DNA of 64,000 nucleotides, taken from assembly GCF_014837065.1 (NCBI RefSeq), contig NZ_JACSPP010000014.1:1-64000 (forward strand). Reading direction: 5' to 3'. Position 1 is the first letter of the stretch, and each line of letters opens with the position of its first letter. The notes below the pieces were generated by a model. The model was not told the origin of the DNA. It worked only from the letters and a program-made list of their open reading frames with translations, and did not search any database. Positions 17,202-25,991 of this stretch are shown here, piece by piece. A program made the translations under genes and the position numbers. This DNA comes from Phocaeicola intestinalis. Its GTDB lineage: Bacteria > Bacteroidota > Bacteroidia > Bacteroidales > Bacteroidaceae.

Positions 17202-20200
17202 ATGAGAATCAATTTGAATCAAAAATTTTGGATTGCTGTAATATGCTTTCCTGTGGTGTTGTCTCATGCACCTGTAACCTTAGCATCATCTTTGGATGCT
17301 TTGGACTATCGCATTACAGATCTTAACAATGTTGGAGCTAATGTGATCAAAGGTGTTGTTATAGACAGTAATGGTTTACCTATTATTGGTGCGAATGTTG
17401 TGGAAAAAGGTACAACTAATGGAGTTATTACTGATTTGGGAGGTAATTTTGAACTTCAAGTATCTCTAGGCTCTGTTTTACAAATATCTTATATCGGCTA
17501 TATCTCTCAAGAAATAAAAATTAGTCAAGATATGAACCGCGAGAAATTGAAAGTAGTGTTAGAAGAAGATTCTAAGGCACTCGATGAAATAGTTGTGGTT
17601 GGGTATGGAGTTATGAAGAAATCAGACTTGACAGGAGCTGTTTCTTCTGTTGATAGTGAAAAATTGAATACGATGCCTGCTTCTAATGCGATTGAGGCCT
17701 TGCAAGGAAAAATCGCAGGAGTGGAAATTGGAGCTGCGACAGAACCCGGTGTTTCACCAAACATACTAATTCGAGGTAATAGATCCATTAATGCCAGTAA
17801 TACTCCATTGTATGTAGTTGATGGCATACCAAGAGATGAAATTAATGATATTCCCGTCTCTGATATTGAATCCATAGAAGTTTTAAAAGATGCTGCGTCT
17901 ACTGCTATTTATGGAAGCCGGGGAGCCAATGGAGTTATAATGGTATCTACTAAAAAAGGAAAAGTAGCTCAAAAAACAGAAGTATCATTTGGTATGCATA
18001 TTGGTGTTAATCAAGCTAAAATGCCGAAAATGATTAGTGGAGATGATTATGTGCAATATAGAAGAGATGTAGCAAGAATAACACAAAATGGTGGTTGGGA
18101 AGAAGGATACCCTTCAGATGATATTGTATTTGCACTTGATGGGGAGAATGCTTTAGACATCATCAAGAATAGACGGTATGCAGATTGGCAGGATTTAATC
18201 TATAGGGATGGAATCAATCAAGAATATAATTTGAACGTATCTTCCGGCACAGAAAAAACTCAATTTGCGGTATCTTTAGGCTATAGAAAAGAGGAAGGAT
18301 ATTATAAGACAAATGATTATGATAGAATAAATGGGAAAGTTTCAATTGACCATAAATTAAATAAGTATATTAGTTTTGGATTGAATTCAAGAATTACCAA
18401 TACGACGAATTCAGGAGCTACAAAAGTTGGAGGCATTAATTTGGTTTATGTGGATCCTATAGCCCAACCTTTTGATGAAGATGGTAATCTTGTGTATAAA
18501 GTAGGACAAAACAATACGTGGAATTTGTTAGCGAATTATTATGAGCCTTATAAAAATTCAACGAATACGTTCAGAAGTTTTAATATCGGATATATTGATA
18601 TAAATATCCTAAAGGGTTTAAAGTTGCGTTCTAATGTGGGCATTGACATTGCTAATACTGGTTATGAAAGATTTTATGGAAAAAATTCTTTCGATGGAAA
18701 TGGACAAAAAAATTATGGGGAAAGGAAGCATACTTTGGAGAAAAATTTTACTTGGGATAATATATTAACTTATTTGTTTGAGAAAAATAAGCATAGTTTA
18801 AATGCAACTTTAGTCTCTAGTATGCAAAAGAGCGTTACTTCATATGAAGATGCGTCAGGGGAATCTATTCCTATTGAGGATTTATTGGATTGGAATTTGC
18901 AAGCTGCAACGGAAAATATAAAAATTGCCAGCGGCTATGAAAAATGGTCTTTGCTTTCATTTTTGTGCCGATTCCAATATGGTTTCGATAGTCGCTATTT
19001 ATTCAATTTTGCCTTTAGAGCTGATGGGTCTTCTGTTTTAGCAGATGGAAATAAGTGGGGGTATTTCCCAACAGTGTCGACGGCTTGGGTTATAAGTAGA
19101 GAAAAATTCTTTAAAATAAGATGGATTAATAATTTGAAAGTTAGAGCTAGCTACGGCATTGTTGGTAATTCTGCAATAGACCCATATCAGACTTTTTCTG
19201 GGACCTCTCAGACCACATATAATTTTGGAGATGTTTACTATTATGGTTATAAATTAGGTTCGATAGCCAATAAAGATTTAGGATGGGAATATTCTTCTAA
19301 CTATAATATTGGAATTGATTTCGGCATATTAAATAATAGAATATCAGGGTCGGTAGAATATTATGTGACAAACACAAGAGATTTGTTATTGAAACGGAAT
19401 ATACCGATGATCAATGGTTCTGCAGAAATTTGGCAGAATATAGGAAAAACAAGAAATAGAGGAGTAGAAGTTGCTATCAATTCTGTGAACATTGACATGA
19501 AGAATTTTAGGTGGGAAACTGATTTTAATTTTTATAAAAATAAGGAAGAAATTACAAGCCTGATTGAAAAAGAGGATATGGTTGGCTCGAATTTGTTTAT
19601 CGGACATCCTGTCAATGTCATTTATGATTATGAGAAAATAGGAATATGGCAGGCGAATGAAAAAGAAGAAGCCTTAATTTATAATGCAAATGTCGGAGAT
19701 TTGAAATTTAAAGATCAGAATCCGGAGGACGGAAAAGCTATTGATGCTGATCATGACAAAATTATCTTAGGACAAAAAACACCGAAATGGTCTATGTTCA
19801 TGAGAAATAGCTTCAATTTTTACAATTTCAATTTATCTTTCGCTATTGAAGGAAAATTTGGTCATATGCTAGAATCGGAAGCTTTAGGAAAGAATATCTT
19901 TTTAAATGGAACTCGTTATATACCTCAAGCAGTATATGGGAACTATTGGACTCCTGATAATCCGACTAATGAATATCCTAGTATTCGTTTGGAAGGTCCT
20001 ATAGATAATATTGAAGTTATGGGATATAGGAAAGCCAGTTATTTAAATCTTCAAGAAATTACGTTGGGATATACGTTTGATAAACTATCTTTTATGCGGA
20101 ACTTTAATATTTATGTTAATGTGAAGAATCCATTTTACTTATGGCGTGCGGATAAAGACATAGATCCTCAAGCACCCAATTATGATATATCAGCTTATCG

Positions 20201-20234
20201 TACATATGTTGTCGGATTTAATATTAACTTTTAA
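17202..20234 (+). CDS. SusC/RagA family TonB-dependent outer-membrane transporter
   Basis: A 1010-residue outer-membrane porin-like transporter. After a signal segment there is a carboxypeptidase-like regulatory domain (VIKGVVIDSNGLPIIGANV to about residue 125), the TonB-box region (EIVVVGYGVMKKSDLTGAV), the plug (NTPLYVVDGIPRDEIND; IYGSRGANGVIMVSTKKGK) and a beta-barrel ending in the aromatic strand YVVGFNINF. With the SusD-like protein it should import mannan oligosaccharides into the periplasm. It lies 39 bp after the beta-helix gene and 11 bp before susD. Codons are strongly AT-biased compared with the flanking genes. Confidence 0.96.
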   Translation: MRINLNQKFWIAVICFPVVLSHAPVTLASSLDALDYRITDLNNVGANVIKGVVIDSNGLPIIGANVVEKGTTNGVITDLGGNFELQVSLGSVLQISYIGYISQEIKISQDMNREKLKVVLEEDSKALDEIVVVGYGVMKKSDLTGAVSSVDSEKLNTMPASNAIEALQGKIAGVEIGAATEPGVSPNILIRGNRSINASNTPLYVVDGIPRDEINDIPVSDIESIEVLKDAASTAIYGSRGANGVIMVSTKKGKVAQKTEVSFGMHIGVNQAKMPKMISGDDYVQYRRDVARITQNGGWEEGYPSDDIVFALDGENALDIIKNRRYADWQDLIYRDGINQEYNLNVSSGTEKTQFAVSLGYRKEEGYYKTNDYDRINGKVSIDHKLNKYISFGLNSRITNTTNSGATKVGGINLVYVDPIAQPFDEDGNLVYKVGQNNTWNLLANYYEPYKNSTNTFRSFNIGYIDINILKGLKLRSNVGIDIANTGYERFYGKNSFDGNGQKNYGERKHTLEKNFTWDNILTYLFEKNKHSLNATLVSSMQKSVTSYEDASGESIPIEDLLDWNLQAATENIKIASGYEKWSLLSFLCRFQYGFDSRYLFNFAFRADGSSVLADGNKWGYFPTVSTAWVISREKFFKIRWINNLKVRASYGIVGNSAIDPYQTFSGTSQTTYNFGDVYYYGYKLGSIANKDLGWEYSSNYNIGIDFGILNNRISGSVEYYVTNTRDLLLKRNIPMINGSAEIWQNIGKTRNRGVEVAINSVNIDMKNFRWETDFNFYKNKEEITSLIEKEDMVGSNLFIGHPVNVIYDYEKIGIWQANEKEEALIYNANVGDLKFKDQNPEDGKAIDADHDKIILGQKTPKWSMFMRNSFNFYNFNLSFAIEGKFGHMLESEALGKNIFLNGTRYIPQAVYGNYWTPDNPTNEYPSIRLEGPIDNIEVMGYRKASYLNLQEITLGYTFDKLSFMRNFNIYVNVKNPFYLWRADKDIDPQAPNYDISAYRTYVVGFNINF

Positions 20235-20245
20235 TATATAATGAT

Positions 20246-22024
20246 ATGAAGAAATATATTTGTTGCTTTCTTGTTTTAGTATCGTTAATTTCTTGTTCGG
20301 ACTTCTTAGAGGAAGATCCTAAAGGAAAAATAGGCATTAGTTATTTAACTACGGAACAAGGAATGAATGACCTAGTGAATTCGGTATATGGTAGTTCCAG
20401 ATCTGTAATTCAATATTTGTGTGACTTAGGTGAGATGGGTACAGATCTTTGGACTTATGCGGGTAGTGGTGAAAAAGATTTAACATGGTATAATACGAAT
20501 CAGCTCCCTAGTAAGGGATATATAAAAGATTTTTGGAGCTATCTTTATGAGAGCATTAATAACATTAATTTTGCATTGAGTAATATTAACTCTATCCCAT
20601 TTTCAAATGCTAATAAGCAGCGAGTAATGATAGGTGAGCTACATTTTTTTAGAGCATGGTATTACTATTATATAGTGGAGACTTGGGGTGAAGGTGCCCA
20701 TTATACAGTGGATGCTTTGCCCATTGGAACATATACTACGATTGGCGTACAAAAACATATATCAGATTTTTACAAATTGATATTGTCAGATATTGATGTT
20801 GCAATGGAGAATTTGCCGGAACCTGCTGAAGTGACGGAATATGGACGTGTACATATTGCTGCTGCAAAAGCATTGAAATCTAGAGTCCTATTGGCATTGG
20901 CGGGGTACGATGATTATGCAGGTCAAAGTGTATTGTCTGATTTAGCAGATAATAGATATGCAAGCGTTAAAGATGTTTATCAAGAAGTTTTAACTCTTTC
21001 GGAAGACTTAATAGAGAATTATAATTTCCGTCTACTGGAGAATCTTGATGATATTTTTGATGTATATAATGAACGTAATGATGAGATTATTTTTGCTGTT
21101 CAATTTACAACAAATACAGCGTTTAATACGGGATTATCCAGTGACAATCAGACTTATCCTCATAAATATTGGGTCTCTCCTCATACAAAATCTGCTGTTG
21201 ATTTATCTTTGGTTCCTGATTCAAGAGGTCATACTTGCATGTATGGAAGAGAGTGGATGCGTAACATGCCTACTCGATGGTATTTGTCTAGGTTCGGTAA
21301 ATATGATAAGCGATTTGCTAGTACTTTTGTATGGGCTTGGTGCAAATTAAAATCCGATGATGATGTGTCTATCAATTATTTGAATCCATCAAAGGTTACC
21401 GTGAAATGTGATACAATTTTAGTTCGTTTGCCATATAGCTATGAAGGTGATAGGAATCTTAAAACTTATGTTATTAATGATATAAATGATATGTATGATG
21501 AAGAGGGATTTCCTAAACCTAATGGGCGGTCGTGTTATAATACCCTTAAAAAGTTCTTAGATCCAACAAGATTAGCTCCTAAAGATGAAAAGTCTTATAA
21601 AGATGTTATAATGTTTAGATTAGGAGAGATTTATTTAAATGCGGCTGAAGCGGCATGGCGTATGGGAGACAATGGAACTTCCGCTTATTATATAAGGAGT
21701 TTACGAGAACGAGCTATTGTAGCAGGGTACGAAGATAAACTTGCTGTTAATGAATCGGATATAGATCTAGATTTTATATTGGATGAGCGTGCATTAGAAA
21801 TGGGTGGTGAGTTCATCAGATGGTTTGACCTTAAGCGTACACGAAAATTAGTGGAAAGGACATTGAAATATAATCCAGATGCCCGATCTGCTGCTGATGG
21901 TAATCTTTATGGGAATGGACAGTTATCAGATATTCATTATGTTAGACCTATACCTCAATATGAAATGGATAATATTATGAATAAAGATGAATTTGTACAA
22001 AATCCAGGATATCCATCGAAATAG
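20246..22024 (+). CDS. SusD/RagB family surface glycan-binding lipoprotein
   Basis: A 592-residue lipoprotein (VSLISCSDFLEED; lipidated Cys of ISC) of the SusD/RagB family, which caps the SusC barrel and captures oligosaccharides. Typical features are the N-terminal DFLEEDPKG start, helical tetratricopeptide-like repeats (HFFRAWYYYYIVETWGEGAHY), the RLGEIYLNAAEAAWRMG segment and the C-terminal RALEMGGEFIRWFDLKRT, YVRPIPQYEM and NPGY box. The ligand, inferred from neighbours, is beta-mannan or galactomannan. Confidence 0.96.
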   Translation: MKKYICCFLVLVSLISCSDFLEEDPKGKIGISYLTTEQGMNDLVNSVYGSSRSVIQYLCDLGEMGTDLWTYAGSGEKDLTWYNTNQLPSKGYIKDFWSYLYESINNINFALSNINSIPFSNANKQRVMIGELHFFRAWYYYYIVETWGEGAHYTVDALPIGTYTTIGVQKHISDFYKLILSDIDVAMENLPEPAEVTEYGRVHIAAAKALKSRVLLALAGYDDYAGQSVLSDLADNRYASVKDVYQEVLTLSEDLIENYNFRLLENLDDIFDVYNERNDEIIFAVQFTTNTAFNTGLSSDNQTYPHKYWVSPHTKSAVDLSLVPDSRGHTCMYGREWMRNMPTRWYLSRFGKYDKRFASTFVWAWCKLKSDDDVSINYLNPSKVTVKCDTILVRLPYSYEGDRNLKTYVINDINDMYDEEGFPKPNGRSCYNTLKKFLDPTRLAPKDEKSYKDVIMFRLGEIYLNAAEAAWRMGDNGTSAYYIRSLRERAIVAGYEDKLAVNESDIDLDFILDERALEMGGEFIRWFDLKRTRKLVERTLKYNPDARSAADGNLYGNGQLSDIHYVRPIPQYEMDNIMNKDEFVQNPGYPSK

Positions 22025-22035
22025 ATTAATGTAAA

Positions 22036-22107
22036 ATCCGCAATCATTTTTTAATATTCTGATCTTACATATTGTAGAATGCTTGCGGATCTTGAATGTT
22101 GTTTTTT
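22036..22107 (+). terminator. Hairpin between susD and the beta-propeller gene
   Basis: ATCCGCAA (22036-22043) pairs with TTGCGGAT (22083-22090), with an inner ATTCT/AGAAT pair, and a T-rich run follows. It may terminate part of the susD transcripts or stabilise them, with read-through into the next gene. Confidence 0.45.
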
Positions 22108-22120
22108 TTAATGATTATTT

Positions 22121-23089
22121 ATGAGAAAATTGATTACATTGATTATATATGCGTTATGCTTTATTGCAGGGCATTCTATTGGACGTTTTGATTTGGATAA
22201 AATTTCATCTCCAATTGTATTAAGAGGAAATGATTCTATTGCTTATAGAGATCCTGCGGTATTATTTTATAATGATACATTTTATTTATTTTATACAGTA
22301 ATGAAAATTGAAAAAGATTCAATTTATGGATATACAGCTCAATCTGAAAGTAAAGATTTAGTTACGTGGACATCGCCTAGATGCATAACGCCTCGTTCTC
22401 AGAATTTAAATTTTTCAAGTCCAGGAAATGTAATAAGGTTTGGTAACGAATGGATTATGTGCTTGCAGACATATCCACGTCCTAATTATACTGTAGATCA
22501 AATGCCTCGTTATGCAAATTCTGATGCTAGAATATATTCAATGAGAAGCAGAGATTTAGAGGAATGGTCATATCCTGAGATTTTAAAACTTAAAGGAGAT
22601 ATGCCTATCAATAAAATGGGTAGAATGATAGATCCCTATTTGGTTCAAGATAAAGATATTCAAGGTAAATGGTGGTGCTTTTATAAGCAAGATGGAGTCA
22701 GCATGTCTTATTCTTATGATTTAAAGAATTGGGTTTATTCGGGACGTGTTGAAGCTGGTGAGAATGCATGTGTAATGGTTATTAATGATGAATACATTTT
22801 GTTTCATTCTCCTAAAAATGGTATCGGCATGAAAAAATCTAGTGATTTAAAACATTGGACAGATTTTGGAACTCTGATAACACTTGGGCAAAAAAATTGG
22901 GACTGGGGTAAAGGAAGAGTAACAGCCGCAACAGTGTTAGATTTGACCCAAGTTAACGGAATAAATAAATATTTGATGTTTTTTCATGCGTCAGGTCCTT
23001 TGACAGAGGAAGAAGGAGATTTTGATAAAAACAGTTCGATAGGAATTGCTTGGAGTGATGATTTATTAAATTGGGAGTGGGCGAATTAA
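22121..23089 (+). CDS. Five-bladed beta-propeller glycosidase (GH43/GH130-like), exported
   Basis: A 322-residue protein with an N-terminal signal segment (MRKLITLIIYALCFIAG). The blade pattern is that of the GH43/32/130 superfamily: AYRDPAVLFYNDTFYLFYT (first conserved Asp), the sugar-site strands SKDLVTWTS, SRDLEEWSY, SYDLKNWVYSG and SSDLKHWTDFG, a central MIDPYLVQD and ENACVMV, where the acidic residue could act. The exact family is not clear. In a mannan locus a GH130 mannosidase-like or accessory glycosidase is possible, but no family-specific signature was recognised. It lies 96 bp after susD, in the same AT-rich block. Confidence 0.65.
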   Translation: MRKLITLIIYALCFIAGHSIGRFDLDKISSPIVLRGNDSIAYRDPAVLFYNDTFYLFYTVMKIEKDSIYGYTAQSESKDLVTWTSPRCITPRSQNLNFSSPGNVIRFGNEWIMCLQTYPRPNYTVDQMPRYANSDARIYSMRSRDLEEWSYPEILKLKGDMPINKMGRMIDPYLVQDKDIQGKWWCFYKQDGVSMSYSYDLKNWVYSGRVEAGENACVMVINDEYILFHSPKNGIGMKKSSDLKHWTDFGTLITLGQKNWDWGKGRVTAATVLDLTQVNGINKYLMFFHASGPLTEEEGDFDKNSSIGIAWSDDLLNWEWAN

Positions 23090-23143
23090 TCTTTCGTGGT
23101 AGATTTTTTCAAAATGAGTTAATTTATTTAGAATGGTTTATAG

Positions 23144-24250
23144 ATGAAAATAATAAATATTACTAGGGTGAGTATATGTATATGGGGAATGACATTGTGT
23201 TGTTCATGTTCTTATAAAACAGATGATATTTATCAAAGAAATGTGACAGAAGAAACTCAGAAAACATATGCGAAGTTGGTTGAATTATCAAGTCAGCACC
23301 AATTTATGTTCGGTCATCATGATGATACGCTTTATGGAATTGGCTGGGAAGGAGAGGAAGGACGCTCTGATGTAAAGGATGTATGCGGTGACTATCCTGC
23401 TGTGATAAGTTTTGATTTAGGGGAACTTGAATTGGGGAATACGCAAAATCTAGATAAAGTTCCTTTTAGTAGAATAAAAAAAGAAATCATGAATCAATAT
23501 CAACGAGGAGGAATTATTTCTTTGAGCTGGCATGTTCGTAATCCTTTAACAGGCGGAGATGCATGGGATGTATCAGATAGTACTACGGTACATTCCATAT
23601 TGCCAGGTAATGATAATCACAAGATGTTTATGGGATGGTTAGACTATGTTGCATCATTCATTAACTCTTTAAAAACTCCCGATGGAACCAAAATTCCGAT
23701 TTTGTTTCGCCCTTGGCATGAACATACCGGTAGTTGGTTCTGGTGGGGGAAAGAGTTGTGTTCTTCTAAAGATTATAAAACATTATGGCGTATGACTGTA
23801 GATTCTCTTCAAGCAAAAGGGGTTGATAATGCGTTGTATACTTATTCATCAAGTTCAGGTTTAAGTGACACAATTCAATATCTGGAGCGTTATCCGGGAG
23901 ATGATGTAATAGATGTGTTAGGATTTGATGTATACCAATCTGCCAAAAAGTCATTTGTAGCAGATTTGCGTCAGTCGTTATCGGTACTTGAGGAAGTAGG
24001 TAAGTCGCATAACAAACCTATTGCCATTACTGAGACGGGCTATGAAGGAATCCCCGATCCTACTTGGTGGACAGGTACGCTTTTGCCTGTGATTAAGGAT
24101 TATCCTATATCCTATGTTTTAGTATGGCGCAATGCTCGCGAAAAGGAAAATCACTTTTATGCCCCCTATCCGGGACATATGTCGGAACAAGACTTCGTAA
24201 AGTTCTACAACGACCCAAAGACACTCTTCGCGAAAGATATAAAAAAATAA
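23144..24250 (+). CDS. GH26 beta-mannanase/mannobiohydrolase, lipoprotein
   Basis: A 368-residue lipoprotein (MTLCCSCSYKT box). Family GH26 is shown by FGHHDDTLYG near the N-terminus, ISLSWHVRNPLTGG, the acid/base Glu193 in FRPWHEHTGSWFWWG and the nucleophile Glu297 in AITETGYEG, with VLVWRNA on the last strand. Close relatives in B. fragilis (ManA) release mannobiose from mannan, which would feed the epimerase and phosphorylase encoded next. Most of the gene is AT-rich like the PUL core, but the last ~120 bp shift to the GC-richer codon use of the downstream genes, suggesting a recombination junction. Confidence 0.93.
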   Translation: MKIINITRVSICIWGMTLCCSCSYKTDDIYQRNVTEETQKTYAKLVELSSQHQFMFGHHDDTLYGIGWEGEEGRSDVKDVCGDYPAVISFDLGELELGNTQNLDKVPFSRIKKEIMNQYQRGGIISLSWHVRNPLTGGDAWDVSDSTTVHSILPGNDNHKMFMGWLDYVASFINSLKTPDGTKIPILFRPWHEHTGSWFWWGKELCSSKDYKTLWRMTVDSLQAKGVDNALYTYSSSSGLSDTIQYLERYPGDDVIDVLGFDVYQSAKKSFVADLRQSLSVLEEVGKSHNKPIAITETGYEGIPDPTWWTGTLLPVIKDYPISYVLVWRNAREKENHFYAPYPGHMSEQDFVKFYNDPKTLFAKDIKK

Positions 24251-24257
24251 TAACAAA

Positions 24258-24345
24258 CCCATCCCCTCCAATCCTCCCCTAAGGGAAGATTTAAATACTT
24301 TTAAATATATAAAGTTAGGGAGGGGATTTAGGGGAGGCTCCATAA
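24258..24345. repeat. Word-like inverted repeat (CCCCTCC family)
   Basis: The left arm, CATCCCCTCCAATCCTCCCC and a few more bases, is matched by the right arm TTAGGGAGGGGATTTAGGGG. The pair fills most of the 108-bp gap between the GH26 stop codon and the phosphorylase start codon. Confidence 0.65.
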
Positions 24346-24358
24346 ACAACCATACACT

Positions 24359-25525
24359 ATGACCTCATTCGAAGAAAAAGTAAAAGACCTCATTGCCCGT
24401 CACGAGGCACTCATCACACGTAAAAACGAACCTGTAGCTGAAAGCAATGGCGTGTACACACGCTATAAATACCCCGTCTTGACCGCAGCGCATACCCCTA
24501 TCTTCTGGCGTTACGACCTTGACGAGAAAACCAATCCTTACCTGATGGAACGCATCGGCATGAACGCCGTGCTTAACTCGGGAGCGATTAAATGGAACGG
24601 GAAATACCTGCTCGTAGCCCGCGTGGAAGGTGCCGACCGCAAGTCGTTCTTCGCCGTAGCGGAAAGCCCCAACGGGGTAGACAACTTCCGCTTCTGGGAT
24701 TACCCTGTAACCATGCCCGATGACGTTATCCCCGCCACCAACATCTACGACATGCGACTCACGGCTCACGAAGACGGCTGGATATATGGTATCTTCTGTG
24801 CCGAACGCCATGACAACAATGCTCCGGCAGGCGACCTCTCTTCTGCTACAGCCACTGCAGGCATCGCCCGCACCAAAGACTTGAAAACATGGGAACGCCT
24901 GCCCGACCTGAAATCGAAGAGCCAGCAGCGTAACGTGGTGCTTCATCCCGAATTTGTAAACGGCAAATACGCCCTCTACACCCGTCCGCAAGACGGATTC
25001 ATCGATGCCGGAAGCGGCGGAGGAATCGGCTGGGCACTGATTGACGACATCACGCATGCCGAAGTGAAGGAAGAGAAAATCATCGACCTCCGCTACTACC
25101 ACACCATCAAGGAAGTGAAGAACGGCGAGGGTCCGCATCCTATCAAGACTCCGAAAGGCTGGCTGCATTTGGCTCACGGAGTACGCGGATGTGCTGCCGG
25201 GCTGCGCTACGTATTATATATGTATATGACTTCTTTGGAAGACCCGAGCGAACTTATCGCTTCGCCGGGCGGCTACTTCATGGCTCCCGAAGGTGAAGAA
25301 CGCATCGGCGATGTATCAAATGTATTGTTCACCAACGGCTGGATTGCCGATGACGACGGCACGGTGTACATCTATTATGCTTCTTCTGACACGCGGATGC
25401 ACGTTGCGGTATCTACCATCGACAAGTTGGTAGACTACTGCATGAACACGCCTCAAGACGGCTTGACTACTACCGCTTCGGTAGAAACGCTGAAACGGCT
25501 CATTGACAAGAACCTTGGGAAATGA
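24359..25525 (+). CDS. mgp: 4-O-beta-D-mannosyl-D-glucose phosphorylase (GH130)
   Basis: A 388-residue cytosolic enzyme without a signal peptide. It converts mannosyl-1,4-glucose plus phosphate to mannose 1-phosphate and glucose, the last step of the B. fragilis-type mannobiose pathway. It closely resembles the characterised B. fragilis enzyme along its length: [53 protein letters not shown], catalytic Asp131 in [40 protein letters not shown]. The substrate is produced by the 2-epimerase gene two positions downstream. GC content returns to the genomic level here. Confidence 0.95.
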   Translation: MTSFEEKVKDLIARHEALITRKNEPVAESNGVYTRYKYPVLTAAHTPIFWRYDLDEKTNPYLMERIGMNAVLNSGAIKWNGKYLLVARVEGADRKSFFAVAESPNGVDNFRFWDYPVTMPDDVIPATNIYDMRLTAHEDGWIYGIFCAERHDNNAPAGDLSSATATAGIARTKDLKTWERLPDLKSKSQQRNVVLHPEFVNGKYALYTRPQDGFIDAGSGGGIGWALIDDITHAEVKEEKIIDLRYYHTIKEVKNGEGPHPIKTPKGWLHLAHGVRGCAAGLRYVLYMYMTSLEDPSELIASPGGYFMAPEGEERIGDVSNVLFTNGWIADDDGTVYIYYASSDTRMHVAVSTIDKLVDYCMNTPQDGLTTTASVETLKRLIDKNLGK

Positions 25526-25991
25526 ATAATTAAGAATGAGGAATGAAGAGTGGGGCATCTATTTTTCATTCCTCTTTCAGCTAAACAAATAAGTAAGTAT
25601 GCAAAATTAATGATATTATCAGAAACACAGATTTTCGCGGATTAGCGCAGATTATTGTAATTTATGCGAATCAGGAGTTAAACGTAGTTATGTTTCACAG
25701 GAGTTATCACTTCGTTCAGGAGTTAAAGGCCAATAGTCCTGCTTCTGAAAGCGGTGCAAGAGGTATTGGCATCTAACTCCCAGCCCGCACTGGCGGGCGA
25801 TAACTCCCTATAACTCTCTTTTAACTCCTGATTGGCATAATTTACGATTTGACAATTTACTATTTGAGCTTTAAATCGTACTTCGTAAATCGAAAAATAG
25901 TAAATTAAAAGAATCCGCGCTAATCCGCGTTAATCTGCGTTTCTGAGCCGACAGATTATATAAACTAATTCTCAACATCTACTTAATAACC
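25526..25991. repeat. Composite intergenic region of three nested palindromic repeat families
   Basis: After a small IR (GAATGAGGAATGAAGAG with TTTTTCATTCCTCTTTC), an outer pair 25620-25654 and 25912-25945 (CAGAAACACAGATTTTCGCG, complemented by CGCGTTAATCTGCGTTTCTG) encloses an AGGAGTTAAAGGCCAATAG ... TATTGGCATCTAACTCCC pair (about 25710-25840). It also encloses a TTTACGATT/AATCGTAAA pair (25849-25906). Each family also occurs alone elsewhere in the window. No gene is seen in these 466 bp. Confidence 0.8.

Noticed and set aside
24365-25177. Minus-strand ORF opposite the phosphorylase gene (270 codons)
   Set aside because: It is an antisense shadow of mgp, with no domain or ribosome-binding context.
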